Under the pieces are notes generated by a model. That model worked only from the letters and a program-made list of their open reading frames with translations, made no database searches and had not been told where the DNA came from. From positions 10,314,981 to 10,378,980 of the forward strand of contig NC_079898.1 of assembly GCF_024868665.1 (NCBI RefSeq): a stretch of DNA of 64,000 nucleotides, read 5' to 3'. Positions within the stretch are counted from its first letter, which is position 1, and every line of letters begins with the position of its first letter. This DNA is from Triplophysa rosa (lineage: Eukaryota; Chordata; Actinopteri; Cypriniformes; Nemacheilidae). Positions 1 through 12,149 of this stretch are shown one piece after another. The position numbers and the translations under genes are program-made.

Positions 1-7
1 ATATTAA

Positions 8-143
8 TTTGTATTATTATTTTACTGTATAATAATTGTATTAAATAAACGATTTGTTGAATTTTGTTGTATGTTCATTTTATTAAATAAACAATTTGTT
101 AAATGGATCCTGTAGTTCGGTCGTATTTAAACAAACCGTATGG
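8..143 (+). repeat. AT-rich dispersed repeat, copy 1
   Basis: An AT-rich segment that is clearly similar to 38178-38313 in the same orientation. Both carry TATAATAATTGTATTAAATA, then a short GATTTGT block, a second AATAAACAATTTGTT block, and a TGTAGTT box, in the same order and spacing. No coding potential is seen. The sequence from 144 to about 354 shows no gene and no feature that I can name. The repeat class is unknown. Confidence 0.75.
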
Positions 144-354
144 GACATTGACATCTACCGGTTGAGCTTGATATCACAGTCTAAATTTAAAATATTAGAG
201 AGATGAGTTTAGCCAAGTTACGGTTCTTCTCGGTTTCTTTTGATTGTTATCAGAAATAATCTACAGGTGCTCTATTGTCTGTGAATGAGTACCGGAATTT
301 CAGTTAGGGTCATAAAAGTGCGCATTAACGGTTGTTTATGTTGTTAAGATGAAA

Positions 355-593
355 CCGTCTATATGACTCTTTCTTCTGTGGAACAAAAAAAAAAAGAGTA
401 TATTTTGAGAAATGTGTCAGTGTTTTTGTGTCCATACAATGGAAGTCAATGGGGGTCAGTGTTGTTTAGTTACCAATATTCTTCAAAATATCTTCTTTTG
501 TGTTTTGCAGAAGAAAGAAAGTCATACAGGTTTGGAATGACAAGAGGGTGAATAATTGATGAAATAATTTTCATTTTTGAATGGACTATGACT
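355..593. mobile_element. TTAA foldback MITE, left-truncated
   Basis: This is the right two-thirds of the commonest repeat family in the window. It shows the internal block around TCTTCTGTGGAACA, the central palindromic CAATGGAAGTCAATGGGGG core, and the ending toward the TTAA at 594-597. The left terminus is missing. Full copies elsewhere in the window start TTAA then AGGGATAGTTCACCC and end with the inverse, so these are non-autonomous DNA transposons with a TTAA target duplication. The short open frame here is antisense or noise and is not a gene. Confidence 0.75.
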
Positions 594-597
594 TTAA

Positions 598-1361
598 TGA
601 CATTTTCTTATTTACTTTGAATAGACAATAATTGCAGCACTGTATTGAGTTTCCACTTGACACCCAGAATAGTTGAGAACTAGTGTTCCTACATAGCAGT
701 CATGACAACTTTAAAAATGTCAGAATCAAAAACCAGAAATCAATCGATATCAAACCCCAGAAGTTCGTCCTAGACACTCCATGAGTTTTACCCCCAAAAC
801 AGTAACAAAACAATTTAATTCCAATCCTTTTGTTGTCAAAAAAAGAATGTGGCTCATGTTCAGTTTTGTCGCTTGCATCAGACCAGCCCGTCCGATTGGT
901 CAATGCAAAATACGAGCGAGAGACCCATCGAGATAATGATTTCACAGTGGTGTCATCTTGCCAGCAAATATCAAAGCCCTGACCGTAGTACACAACACAG
1001 ACAGCAGGAACTATATGGCGTGATGGAGGGTCATTCAGCAAACACAGCCGGCAAATAGAAATGGCATAAATAAACATGACTGACTTCTACTTTGTTGATA
1101 TTAGAGAAAAGCCTGAAACTGCAGCGGTGGTGCACAGACGCTCATCTCCATAACACAACAACTGCATCCATGGAGACAGCAATCCACACATTTACACAAA
1201 ACATACATGGACAGATCTCGGCCATTTTCATTGTACAAACAACAACAGTCAAACATATTTACCTGAATCTTCATTTTCCAACAGGAATGCATTGGTGAAT
1301 CCTTTAAGAGGAGGCAGTGTCCCCGTTAAACACGCACACAAGCACACAAACACACACACGC

Positions 1362-1425
<64 letters not shown>

Positions 1426-2439
1426 AGACAAAGCCTTGCTGGAGAGGTTACATGTCCCCTGTGTAAATCCTACGGTAGAGCCGAAGCTGATAAACACGGA
1501 AGTGTCAGAGCTGCTTGCAGAAACGTCAGAGAGGAAGGAACAGCGCTGTCCTACATCCACATTCCTGCTACACACACGAGCAGACGCAGACACACGCTCG
1601 ATGAGCAGTTCAGACGGTACTAGCCCCGGCTTGCTCTCTAAGCTCTGAGCCGTAAAGCCCAGCAACCAGCCACTTCCTCCAGCTGATTCCAATCAACAGG
1701 AACAACCCAGTGCATTGTGCATTATTTATGAGGGGGCGGAACCGAGTGTGCTCTTTGCCTGTCAGTGGATGCAAAATCCCCACCCCCATCCTCCAAACAC
1801 AGTCCCTTCCCCTACAAACTGTAATTTGTACCTGTGCCGAGTTAAAATAAAGTGCCTTCCATTCTTCCCTTCAATGGATTCACTGGCTTCATTGCTTCTA
1901 ATGTAAACGGCACGCTCTCACAGAAAGGTCAAGCAACCCCCTGATGCCCACCAGAGTAATTATTCTAATTTATTGAAACATACTGATTAGAAAAAAGGCT
2001 TGCTTGCAACCAAGCCCCAGAGAGCCAGACAGGGAAAAACAAAGTCGAAAAGAGACAGAAGAGTGGTTTGGGTCATGAGGGTACGGCGCTAGGGAGAACA
2101 AACAGCAGAATCTAATTTTTGGGGGGAAATGACAATGCAGGACACCATAAAACATATCAGATTTACATTGCATTTGTTCAACTACTACTGTTGATATCAC
2201 TATAGACCACTTCACAAGATGTAAACACTGGTGCACCTCCGGTTTCATTTCATATTTTGTTAATCTCACATATATAATTAAATCATAAAGATATTCATTT
2301 CGATTCAGTTATACATTTTCTGCGGGGTTGTATTTTGAGAAGTATTAAAAAACTGAAACAGGAAATGCTTCTGGACCAGCGTTGTTTACGTCTTCCAAAG
2401 TGGTCTATACCCGGCTGAAAAAAATAGAACAATGCAATA
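598..2439. other. No gene; unique sequence plus microsatellite
   Basis: No exon with convincing splice sites and coding composition was found. Apart from the CA microsatellite listed separately, I see ordinary moderately AT-rich unique DNA. Open frames on both strands across 1249-1692 exist only because a CA dinucleotide run is open in several frames. Confidence 0.6.
1331..1423. repeat. (CA)n microsatellite
   Basis: An imperfect then pure CA dinucleotide run. It begins with interrupted CACA, CACG and AAAC units and becomes uninterrupted from about 1368 to 1421. The run creates spurious Thr-His and Cys-Val open frames on the two strands. Confidence 0.97.
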
Positions 2440-2690
2440 GACATTTTAATGGATTTAATGGTTATAAAGGGAACTATATTGGTTTTAATGGGTGATATTA
2501 TGTGATGGATTCTATTGGTGGGATATGAAATCCTACTGGAAATTATGCCCAAAACGCGCTACAAAAATAAATTTTGTAGTGGTTTTAATGGAAAAAGCTA
2601 TTGGTTCATAATGTTTTTTAAGGAAACTGTTAGAATTTCTGTGATGGTTTCTATTGGGTTTCTATTTTTCAGCAGTGAATATTTTGATAA
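2440..2690 (+). repeat. Dispersed repeat with TTTTAATGG motifs
   Basis: This segment is homologous, in inverse orientation, to about 44885-45050 inside a hAT element. Shared landmarks in the same order are GATTCTATTGGTG, TATGCCCAAAA, a CTACAAAAAT block and GGTTTTAATGGAAA. It is therefore a fragment of a transposon family that also lives inside that hAT element. No coding content is seen. The stretch 2691-3736 shows no gene. Confidence 0.65.
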
Positions 2691-3599
2691 AGTCACTGTA
2701 TTTTACAAATGTTGAAAACATTCCCATTGATAATCTGCAAGATATAATAAATCTAAGAATAACAAAAGGAGTGGGGTACATAAAGACTGCATTTTTTATC
2801 AAGCTGTATTACTTCGTTATAGACTTTTTATGTAGATTTGTATGTTTTATGAAGATGTTTTACCATACATAATACAGTATTTGGCCTGAATAACCATAGT
2901 CATTTACACTTTTTATGTATCAAAACGAAAGTATTCAAGAGTATAAATACACACTCTATCTGTGATCAATCTTTTTCCAGGCAATGCTAAACAAGAAAAA
3001 AACATTTTTTAATCTCAAATTCTTTTTTCAATGCATTACATATTTAAGGGGGTGTAAACTTATGAGAAAAGGACTATATAACCTTATGATCACAACTTCC
3101 GCATACAACTTTCAAGGAAATATCTTTCTCTTCAGAGTTTGTAGAAGGAAACACATGACCAAAACAGGGAAACTGTGGTCACAGCTGCCCGGGACCCCTG
3201 ATGACTATGCAGTTTCCAGTAAAGCACTAATAAGCTACCAAATGAAGGGTGAAGTTTTAAATGCATTGCTTGAAGTGCTAAGAAAATCCTTCACAAAACA
3301 CCTTACAGGGAGTCTTTGGAAAATCAGGGTGAGAACGAGGATGTAAGGAGGCTGTTCCTCGTGGCCGGGTCATGTGTGTTCACCTGAGCGCTGCTATTTA
3401 AGAGTATGTCAAGCCCTTAAGCTGGATAATGAATTAAGTGCTGGCTGTACCTTCGCTTTCGGTAGTCTGGCCTGCTAAATGGCTCGTGCTTTAAAAACCT
3501 CCGCCTGCTGCTATTTACAGTAAGCTTCCTTTATGGACTTTGCTCTGTCAACACAGTAAAGATTACTCATTAAATGTCTGAATGAAACACAGTACATCT

Positions 3600-3640
3600 T
3601 CTTAATAATAATATAATAATAATAAATAATATCAGATATT
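3600..3640. repeat. AAT-rich simple repeat
   Basis: A short imperfect run of AAT and AATA units with no other content. Confidence 0.7.
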
Positions 3641-3740
3641 GTACTTTTTTAAATACATGTATTAAAGCTATTGAGATGAAAAAGTACACTGCTTTGACAT
3701 TTAAATAGTACAAGAGGTGTAATAAAAACAATTACATTAA

Positions 3741-3990
3741 CGGGATAGATCACCCACAAATGAAAATTCTTTCATTACTATATTTATTTATGCATCCTCA
3801 TACCGGTATGGCTTTCTTGTGCAAAACACAAAAGAAGATATTTTAAAGAATGTTGATAACTAAACAACACTGACCCCCATTGACTTCCATTGTATGGACA
3901 CAAAACCACTGAGACATGTTTCAAAATATCTTCCTTTGTGTTCCACTGAAGAAAGAGTCATATACAGGTTTTGAATGACATGAAGGCACA
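3741..3990. mobile_element. TTAA foldback MITE, copy 2
   Basis: TTAA at 3737-3740 is followed by GGGATAGATCACCC. The internal palindromic core around CCCCCATTGACTTCCATTG and the TCTTCCTTTGTGTTCC block follow. The copy fades out after ATGACATGAAGG, so the right terminus is degraded. It is non-coding. The stretch 3991-5200 contains no exon I can support. Confidence 0.8.
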
Positions 3991-3999
3991 TGATGTGAA

Positions 4000-5200
4000 T
4001 TGCATATTGAGCTGTGCTGTTTGTCACAAATATGCTAAATAAAAAATCTAAAGAATCCCCATTTTAGAGGAAAAAAGGCTAAATAAAATTTCACAGACAG
4101 TAAATGTAGTAAATTGAGCCAAAATTGGTTGTAGGCGTGGCAAAAGACTAATTCTGGACCATGTTGTCAGTGATTTATTGCAGACGTGAGAGGGATTCTA
4201 AAAGAACCAATATAAAACTGCTGAAAAATGAAGGGTGCTGGCAAGGAGACACCAAGAAAAAGAGAGAGAATGTGAAAATAAGAAAGAGAGAGAGAGGGGA
4301 AAAGCCAGAAGCAGGGAGGTGTAGGTGAGGAGATATAGAGACACTTTGAGCTAAATGTAGTGAAGAGGATCTCAGACAACCCTTGGGCCATGAAATTGCG
4401 ATGTAATAGCCCTTTCAGTTCATATTCAAAAAGAAAATCAAGCCTTCTCTCAGGGGTCAGGGGCCAATCCCCACAGTTACTTACTATAAAGCTCTGTGTG
4501 AAAGAAGAGAGTCAGTCAGTCATACACTGCAAGCCCAAACTCATTTTACTTTCACCACAAAACCAGCATGTGGACGTTCCACATCAACGAGCATGAAATC
4601 TATATTTTGATCAATCACCTCATTTACATGTGCTTTGTTAGAATAAACCAGGGCCCATGTGTGGTGTTTAATATTTAAGTAACTCACAATGGTCTGAAGG
4701 TGAGAAAATAGCTAAATATATCAGCAACCATATCAGCGAGACTTCCACTAAAACAATAACACTAATATATTTTAGCATCAGTGCATGAAGGTATAAAATA
4801 ATACTCAGGTAAATAATACAAAAAAGCATGTAGCTTTTCAGCAATGAATGATGTCTCTCAACCGGCTACAATTACAGTTATATGTCAACACAATCTCATG
4901 GCAAAAACTTAAGTATTTTACAATTTTGGCTAAATCGTATGATCTCATTCGTACATTTTAGTACGATTTACTTTCGCGCGCCAGTGACATTAGGGTTAGA
5001 GTTGGGGCTTTGGGATTGCTTTTTTTAGTAATTGTAAATTTTTTGTACGATTCACAACATACAAATTCATAAGAATAATCCACCTCGTAAAAAAAAGTTA
5101 ATAATTCCCTTGATATCAGGTTGTACATGTACATTAATTCAGCTTCCATCCCAAATGGTTATTTCTAATGCATATGTCAGTTATACTAGTAGTTCTTTAA
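4000..5200. other. No gene seen
   Basis: Unique AT-rich DNA with purine-rich patches near 4260-4300. Open frames on both strands are short and lack family resemblance or splice context. Confidence 0.55.
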
Positions 5201-5204
5201 GGTA

Positions 5205-6228
5205 TCCTGGAGAGGCGAGACATCCAGATCTCACCAGCTGACAACTGGAGTTCCTCAGGGATCAGTCCTTGCTCCTCTCCTCTTTTCTATATATACCACC
5301 TCCCTGGGTCCAATAATTAAGGCACATGGGTTCCCATACCATTTTTATGCAGATGACACGCAGCTTTATTTATCTTTTCAACAAGATGACCCCACCATCT
5401 CTGCCCGTATCTCTGCCTGCCTTCTGGACATCTCTCCTTGGATGAAAGAGCATCACCTACAACTCAACCTCTCCAAAACAGAACTCCTGGTTATACTGGC
5501 CCACCCATCAATTGAACACCACCTTACCATTCAGCTCGGATCCTCAACTATAACACCCACCAAGTCTGCGAGGAACCTGGGGGTGATGGTCGACGACCAG
5601 CTGAAATTCACCTCCCACATCGCAGCAACCTCTCGAACTTGCAGGTATGTGCTCTACAACATCAGGAAAATCAGGCCGTTCCTGTCGGAGCACGCCCCTC
5701 AGCTGCTAGTCCAAGCTCTGGTCATATCAAGACTGGACTACCCGCAATTCTCTACTGGCCGGCCTTCCAACCAATGCAGTCAAGCCCTTGCAAATTCACC
5801 CATTTATCTTAACTCACTGGTCCAGGTCTACATCCCCTCCCGTCATCTTCGGTCTGAAAATGAGCGACGCCTGGTTGTTCCATCACAGCGAGGCACCAAA
5901 TCGCTTGCAAAAACCTCATTCAGTTCCCCTGTGGTGGAATGAACTGCCAGCCTCCACACGAGCTGCAGCATCCCTCACAACTTTCAAAAAACAGCTCAAA
6001 ACATACCTGTTCCACATTTATTTGACTAACCAATAAAAAAATCAGTCATTCATGTTCATTCTCTCCTTTGTTTACTCCAGCTTTAATCCTCCTAGTAGCA
6101 TGGCCTTGTTAACTAACTGTACTGTTTAGCGTGTTGACAAAATGTTTATATGCTCTACTACTTGTAAGTCGCTTTGGATAAAAGTATATGCCAAATGAAT
6201 AAATGTAATGTAATGTAATAAATGTAGT
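5205..6228 (+). mobile_element. L2-clade LINE, 5'-truncated 3' end (broken reverse transcriptase)
   Basis: A 5'-truncated non-LTR retrotransposon. The continuous frame 5205-5942 reads through [15 protein letters not shown], the catalytic FYADD box near 5345, LNLSKTELL and SARNLGV, all typical of L2/CR1-type reverse transcriptase. The reading then jumps from DYPQF to [11 protein letters not shown]. Roughly 80 residues expected in this family appear to be missing, which implies an internal deletion. A second frame, 5936-6036, supplies the usual C-terminal WWNELPAS to YLFH segment, so a frameshift lies near 5935. The 3' untranslated region ends in GTCGCTTTGGATAAAAG and a short TAATG-type tail, as L2 elements do. 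It is dead as a coding unit but well preserved at its 3' end. Confidence 0.92.
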
Positions 6229-8250
6229 TAATAATGAATCACGAAAAAATTCCCATAAATCAAACAACAGTTCATAACTTGATTTTGTATTTTAAATGCT
6301 TTGCAACAATATAAAGAAAATAAAGATAAAAACTAAAGTATAGTTATTTAGTATAAAAACTAAATAAAGATATTACAGGAATTAAATGTTAATAATATAA
6401 TTGTTTTTTTCAACATTGTCTTGAAAATACATGATAATAGATTGATTTGGGACACATTACAATTAGGTATGTAAAACAAAGGGAAAAAATACATGTCAAA
6501 ACATTGGTACATTACTATCATGATGTGATGCATGTCAAGCAGAGTTACACAGAAAATAGACGTGTAATCAATGTTATGATATTTTTAGTATTTCACCAGT
6601 GTTTGGGGACTCATACATGTAAATTTCATTGTCCTAAAAGCCATGCATAATGCAGAGGTTAACTGGGGTTAATTGGATTTCTTCAACATATGATGTGACT
6701 CTATGGTCTGTCACTGTTTTTCTTCTGAGGTTACTTCACTTCGGCCTAATTAAGTATTGCTAAAAATTCTATTTTGGCTATTTTATGCCATATTTGTGTG
6801 TGCTGTGTTTTTTACGCTTACTATTATATCATAATGTTTAGCAACTACCTAATCTCAATTATGAGTCTTTGCATGAGGAGCACTGTTTATATGACAAATT
6901 AGCACCACATAATATGTATTTCTTTAGGGTGCAGTGTTATTTGGTGAATCGCAAAGTAGAGATGAGATCTCCGAGGGTCTCTGGCTGCTGATCTCTGTTT
7001 GGACGCAGACAGGCCCATCTGCATGAAACATATCTCAAGTGAAATCAATAAGAGGCAGTGACAGTCCTGCCTGCATACCCAACTTTGGCTGTCTATAAGT
7101 GTAATTACAGGAGATTAGACACCATTAAACTGCCCGCTTCACCGGGATGAGCATAAACAAAGTTTTAAGAGCCGCTATGTCTCAATTCCCAGGGTGGGCT
7201 GTACTAATCCCCCAGCCTATATTGAGGACATAACTGACATTAGAGAGCTTTTCAAAGGCCGGCTGATGGGAATAACTTGTAGGCTAGGTTCACAGATTGG
7301 ACAGTTTGATCTCCGAGTGCAGGCAGAGCAGAATAATGGGAGGGTTCAGGAAACTGCAGGGCTGAAGCAGAGATTTAAGCTCGGGATGGAATTCCCCTGG
7401 AGTCCCTGTGGCCATCATTCAATACAGATGATGAGTCTATTCTGTAACGCAGACTTCATGCTCTTTGTACAGGGACTTTGGGCATTGCATGGTTTATTCT
7501 AGGACTGCTGTGGGCTGGAGCACAGATTGTGTGGGGTGAAGCTGCACAGATGTTCATCTCCACTAGTGTTGTATGAATACAGTCAGTCAATTCACACAGG
7601 GATCGAAGGACGTCCATAGACTCAAGCTAAGGGGTTAGTGGGTCTTGTTCTGGATGTGGTTATTTATACAGTCCATTACTGTGCACAGACTGCAGCAGAT
7701 GAATGTCAATACCACGTGCACCACATGTTTATTAAGTGTGTGTGTCAAATAAAATGTTTTTGTTTTTGACTTCTGAAAAATCATCAAATCGGCTAGCAAA
7801 TTTTAAACGCATTTTTTGTTGTTACTTTTATCTTTGCTATATTTGTTGCAAGAGGAACATTTTATTTTTCAGTGGTTCTTTCAAAGCTCAGGGATTTGAT
7901 GGAGTTCTCAGTTGTGTTTCATTTCAGTATTGCCTTATGCCACCCTCACAATACATTTATCATTCTATTGACTTTCACATACACATATGAATACAGCAGA
8001 CAGGAAAGACAACTCGTGCAGATGTACTGCATTTCGTTCCAAAGTTGAAGTTTGTTGAATTCTAACTTTTAAATTTGTATCATGTGAAGGTAACCAATAA
8101 AACATCAATACGTTACTTGACGGCTTTTCAGAAAATCCAAGATGGAGGAAACACTAATAACATCGATATCGCACAATCCCATATACACGGGGGTCTGTTT
8201 ATAAATTTCACATGTTGAAAGTTTAGCTTGACTGTGGCATAACATAATTC
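6229..8250. other. No gene; probable conserved noncoding stretch
   Basis: No splice-supported exon was found. The part from about 6950 to 7510 is not repeat-like. It has balanced base composition and contains several compact, non-simple motifs such as GTGTAATTACAGGAGATTAG. It resembles vertebrate conserved noncoding sequence, but this is an impression from composition only, since conservation cannot be seen from one genome. Confidence 0.4.
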
Positions 8251-8254
8251 AGAT

Positions 8255-8480
8255 GTTTCTCCTAAAATTGGTGTGGAGCTGTAAAATAAATGTAGATTGT
8301 ATAGAAGGTTTCAGCGGCAACAACATAAACGTTATGTGGCCCAAACTTAACTTCCAGTAGACCAGTTTTAATGAAATTAATATACAATAAAATATTCATA
8401 TAAATTAAAATGTATATAAATTAAATATAAAATAAATTGCTATATTATAACCAAACACAGACCGGAAGTTAACTTCAGAC
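8255..8480 (-). repeat. AT-rich dispersed repeat, inverted copy
   Basis: This is homologous, in reverse orientation, to 36215-36485. Shared blocks, in order on the reverse strand, are GAAGTTAACTTCCGGTCTGT, GTTTGGTTAT, a TTTATATTTAATTTATAT core, a GGGCCACAT block and GCTGAAACC. The AT-rich centre makes short chance frames. No coding content. Confidence 0.7.
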
Positions 8481-9900
8481 TAGGCAGGTGAGTCCTATGA
8501 AACAGTCTATAGTAGCTATAATATTCTGGATTTGGGTAAATCTGATCATACTGAGATCTTTAATAAAATTGACTTTTGATTGCAGACTTAAATCTGAGCT
8601 CAGTTTGTGACATTGTTGGGATCTCTTCTGAAACTCTAAAGAAGACATTTGTAAGATTTTTGTATTTTCCTCACAATAAATATCTACGATACAGGACTGT
8701 GATTTTCTCAAAAGCACTATTGCTTTTTCTTATTGGGTGCTTGTCTACATCTAACTATCCACTACAACACTAAGAAGTAGCTGTGGTGTTTTACCAACTT
8801 AACTGAGATAACTCAAAAGAATTACAAAATACTTAATGTACAAGGCTATTAATAATCTTCTGCACATACTGTCCTTTACAAGCGATAAGATGTTGTGTGA
8901 GAGATATTGTGACAGAGTTCTTTCACAAACTTTAGGCTAACATTCCAGCAGGAAGTGAAACAGCTTGCTGTTGTGCAAGTCATGAAATCCAAGTCATATG
9001 CATCTACAGGCAAAAGCAATATCATAACTAACTTTATATTTAACTAAGCCAGTGTCTCATTACTGGAACTGAAGTGCGTATAAAAATAGTGAAAGAAACG
9101 GAACACAACGATACGAAGTACCTTGGCTAAAAATAAAAAGGCGTTCAGAGGCCATGTGTGTGCTTGAGTGCAGCCTGAGGCCTGTAGTTTAGGATCCAGA
9201 TTGGGTCATTAATTAGGATCAGTCACGAGGCTCACAAGGGAGAATCGCTTTGATTACATGCGACAAAATCCTGCATTACTGTTCCCAGTTAAGGGCCACA
9301 CAGATGAAAAGACTCCAAAGACTATTGAACAATGTGTCTCCAGAGCGGAAATAAGAAGACTCACTTCCCATCAGCCAAACAGTCATTTACTGTAAACAAC
9401 AATTCAGTAACTTTCAGTTCCCATATAAAACTCTGCTGTTGATTATGATAAGAGCCACAATAATGTGTGTAAAATCTAATGTGACCTAGGCCTTTTCACA
9501 GAGCTCTCTAAATGAGTCAGACATTTTTGCAAACACTGAGCTGTTAAAGCATGCAGGACACCTGCAGTGTTCATCAAAAACCCCTGACTAAGGCTGTGTT
9601 CACAATTGACTTCTTTTTTGACAAGAAAAAGTTGACAATGGCGCTTTTTCAGTAAAAAAAAAACGCTCGCAGCGTTGTGGTTACAAATAGCACCCAGCAA
9701 AGTTCAAAGATAGCATTTGTGCACGAAGGCAGCTTAGAGAGACAGGCTTCTTAGGCAGCATAACAGAAGTCTATTTGAATTATAAACAGAGTGCATCTTT
9801 GCAATAACAAATCACATATTTAAAAACTACAATACTAATTTCTCGCTAGAAATGCAAGAAGATCAGAAGTTATTGAAAGAGAAAATTAAACGTACATTTA
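8481..9900. other. No gene seen
   Basis: No exon, repeat of known class or strong motif was recognised. The region 9160-9300 is non-repetitive and compact, and could be regulatory, but nothing in the sequence proves it. Confidence 0.5.
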
Positions 9901-9904
9901 TTAG

Positions 9905-9955
9905 GGGTGTAACGGCACGTGTATTCGTACCGAACCGTTGACGGTCACAGGTAAC
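9905..9955 (+). mobile_element. DNA transposon end fragment (GGGGTGTAACGG type)
   Basis: The motif TAGGGGTGTAACGGCACG followed by ACCGAACCG looks like one terminus of a hAT-like fish element. A related TAGGGGTGTAACGATACA occurs at 15403. Only the first 50 bases or so remain before LINE sequence begins, so this is a fragment. The class assignment is from memory. Confidence 0.45.
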
Positions 9956-9956
9956 A

Positions 9957-10330
9957 GCCTGTCTCTTGATGAACCGCCAGATCCTTACATTCTGCAAACG
10001 AACGACGTCTTGTGGTGCCATCCCAAAAAGGTAAAAAAAAACAAAATCACTCTCACGAACCTTCTCTTCATTTGTGGAATGATCTGCCTGCTGCTACAAG
10101 ATCAGCAGATTCTGTGGCCATCTTTAAGAATCGGCTGAAAACACATCTCTTCCGTCAGCACCTGACCGATCATTTCTGACTTCTATATCTTTTCTACTCT
10201 ACTATCTATATATTAAAAAAAGAAACTTAGCTCTGTACACTGTAGTAGGCTTTGTGAGACATGTTTTATTGCACTTATGCTTTTTGTTTTCCTAATGTTG
10301 ACCTAATTGCTTCCATTGTTTATCATTCCT
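9957..10330 (+). mobile_element. LINE (L2/CR1-type) 3' fragment
   Basis: The frame at about 10050-10180 reads LHLWNDLPAATRSADS, then FKNRLKTHLFRQHL and a stop. This is the standard C-terminal tail of L2/CR1-type reverse transcriptase in fish and parallels the tail of the LINE at 5205-6228. The upstream part (from 9957) is in a different frame, so at least one frameshift separates them. A T-rich 3' untranslated region follows. It is a decayed fragment. Confidence 0.75.
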
Positions 10331-10479
10331 AAGCCCTACTCCCTTCGAAGGGCAGAGCCCTTGGAGTTTAGACTTTGGAGTGAACAGGGCATTTGCGTGC
10401 CATTATGTAGACGTTTGGAATGCACTTGGCAAAGGGAGCGATGTAATTTCCTCATTATCTTAAGGTCTTTGCACATACA

Positions 10480-10707
10480 GTCCGAAATTTTCGTATGCGT
10501 TTTTCGTATTTGGCTCTTGTTTGTACGGTGTCTTTGAATTGTTAAAAAAGGCCACTCAAAATGCTTGACGGATGCGAAAAACGCATAAAATCGAACCCGG
10601 TCCGAATTTTTTTATGACGGACGAAAATATCGGAGGCAGTGTGTAAATGTGATTGACATAACATGAGGTCGTATTTATTTTTTTAACGTGCGGAAATTTC
10701 GGACATT
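10480..10707. repeat. Foldback element with GTCCGAAATTT ends
   Basis: The left end GTCCGAAATTTTCG and the right end CGGAAATTTCGGAC are inverse complements with one mismatch, about 228 bases apart. The interior is CpG-rich, with repeated CGAAAAACGCAT-type blocks. This fits a small non-autonomous DNA transposon. The target duplication is unclear, so the superfamily is not assigned. Confidence 0.6.
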
Positions 10708-10816
10708 ATTATTTGTAGCATTAATATTATCACGGTAGGACTTAAATGACAACTTTAATAAATAGTAGTCATAGTCCATATACACTAATGTAACAGTGTA
10801 AACAGTGTAAACATCG

Positions 10817-11307
10817 AATGGAAATGAAACTTACACTTAAAACCCAAACTCAGAGAGAGGACCTCACATCCTTGTTTCAGAAGACCTCCACATGCCACCG
10901 AACACGACTCAAGTGTAGACCCCATCATCCGTCCACAGCAGGGGTTTCTCAGTGTCATGACCCCTGCAGGACCCTCTGATCCCTGTTATACCACAGCTTT
11001 ACACCTCAAGCAGCTTTCTGCTCCACACACTCGCCAACATCCCACACGCTCCACATGTGTGCAATGGAAATGAAACTTACACTTAAAACCCAAACTCAGA
11101 GAGAGGACCTCACATCCTTGTTTCAGAAGACCTCCACATGCCACCGAACACGACTCAAGTGTAGACCCATCATCCGTCCACAGCAGGGGTTTCTCAGTGT
11201 CATGACCCCTGCAGGAACCTCTGATACCTGTTATACCACAGCTTTACACCTCAAGCAGCTTTCTGCTCCACACACTCGCCAACATCCCACACGCTCCACA
11301 TGTGTGC
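10817..11307 (+). repeat. Tandem duplication, two 245-246 base copies
   Basis: Copy 1 is 10817-11062 and copy 2 is 11063-11307. The copies are nearly identical, with one base missing from a CCCC run in copy 2 and a few substitutions, which indicates a recent event. The unit runs from AATGGAAATGAAACTTACAC to CTCCACATGTGTGC. The open frame 11055-11378 across copy 2 matches no family I know and is disrupted in copy 1, so I do not call a gene. Confidence 0.93.
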
Positions 11308-11871
11308 TGCTCGTACTGATGCCTCCATCTGTTTCTGAGTTTATTTTTCAGGAACACCGTGCCATAACCAGTGGGTGAATTCCCATCAAACCATCAGATA
11401 TCAGTGCTTACTTATCTCCAAGGACGCTTTCCCACACAAATATACAAACACAAAACATTTGTTGTTATTCAGGAACGATGTTGCAGATGCACTAATGGAA
11501 ACGTTTGTTCAGAGTTTTGAGGTTTTGACCTTAAGGCCCCCTTGTTGTCCACAACAATATCTGAAGGCCCCTCACTCACAATTTCTAAAGCTTGGCATAA
11601 CTAGAAAGATGTATATTCATTCTAAAAATAACAGAAATATATTGTTTTTTTAAGAGTATTTAAAGTTTAAATGCTTAAAATTTTGAAATGTTGATGTCCT
11701 TGCCTCCTGGATGAAAGACTAATATAATACAAATATCATACATGTATTAAAAAGCTAATACTTCAGTATATCATTATTTTGCATGTGGAATCTTACAGTA
11801 ATTTTCCATTTACTTGTCAAATTAATTTGGTTAGTTTGGTCTCTTGCATGACATGCTATATTCATAGAATT

Positions 11872-12143
11872 TAACCAAAAATAAAATTCATCCATTTATT
11901 CATGTTCATGTCGTTTAACACCTGTATATGACTCTTTTTTTCTGTGGCTCACAAAAGAAGACATTTTGAGAAATCTCTCAGTGGTTTTGTGTCCACACAA
12001 TGGATGTCAATGGAGGCCAAATGTTGTTTGGTTACCAACATTCTTCAAAATATCTTCTTTTGTGTTCTACAGAAGAAAGTCATAGAGGTTTGAAATCACA
12101 TGAAGGCGAGTAAAAGAATATTTATTTGGGGGTGAGCGGTCCT
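11872..12143. mobile_element. TTAA foldback MITE, copy 3
   Basis: A diverged copy starting just after TTAA with CCAAAAATAAAATTCATCC. The terminal AGGGATAGTTCA is lost. The palindromic core with CAATGGATGTCAATGGAGG, the TTGTTTGGTTACCAACATTC block and a decayed right end before TTTTAA are recognisable. Non-coding. Confidence 0.78.
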
Positions 12144-12149
12144 TTTAAA

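Noticed and set aside
1249..1692. Long open frames on both strands across the CA repeat
   Set aside because: The frames exist because the dinucleotide run has no stops. They have no splice context or family match.
11055..11378. Plus-strand frame across the second tandem copy
   Set aside because: The other copy is broken by a single-base difference and no family match exists.
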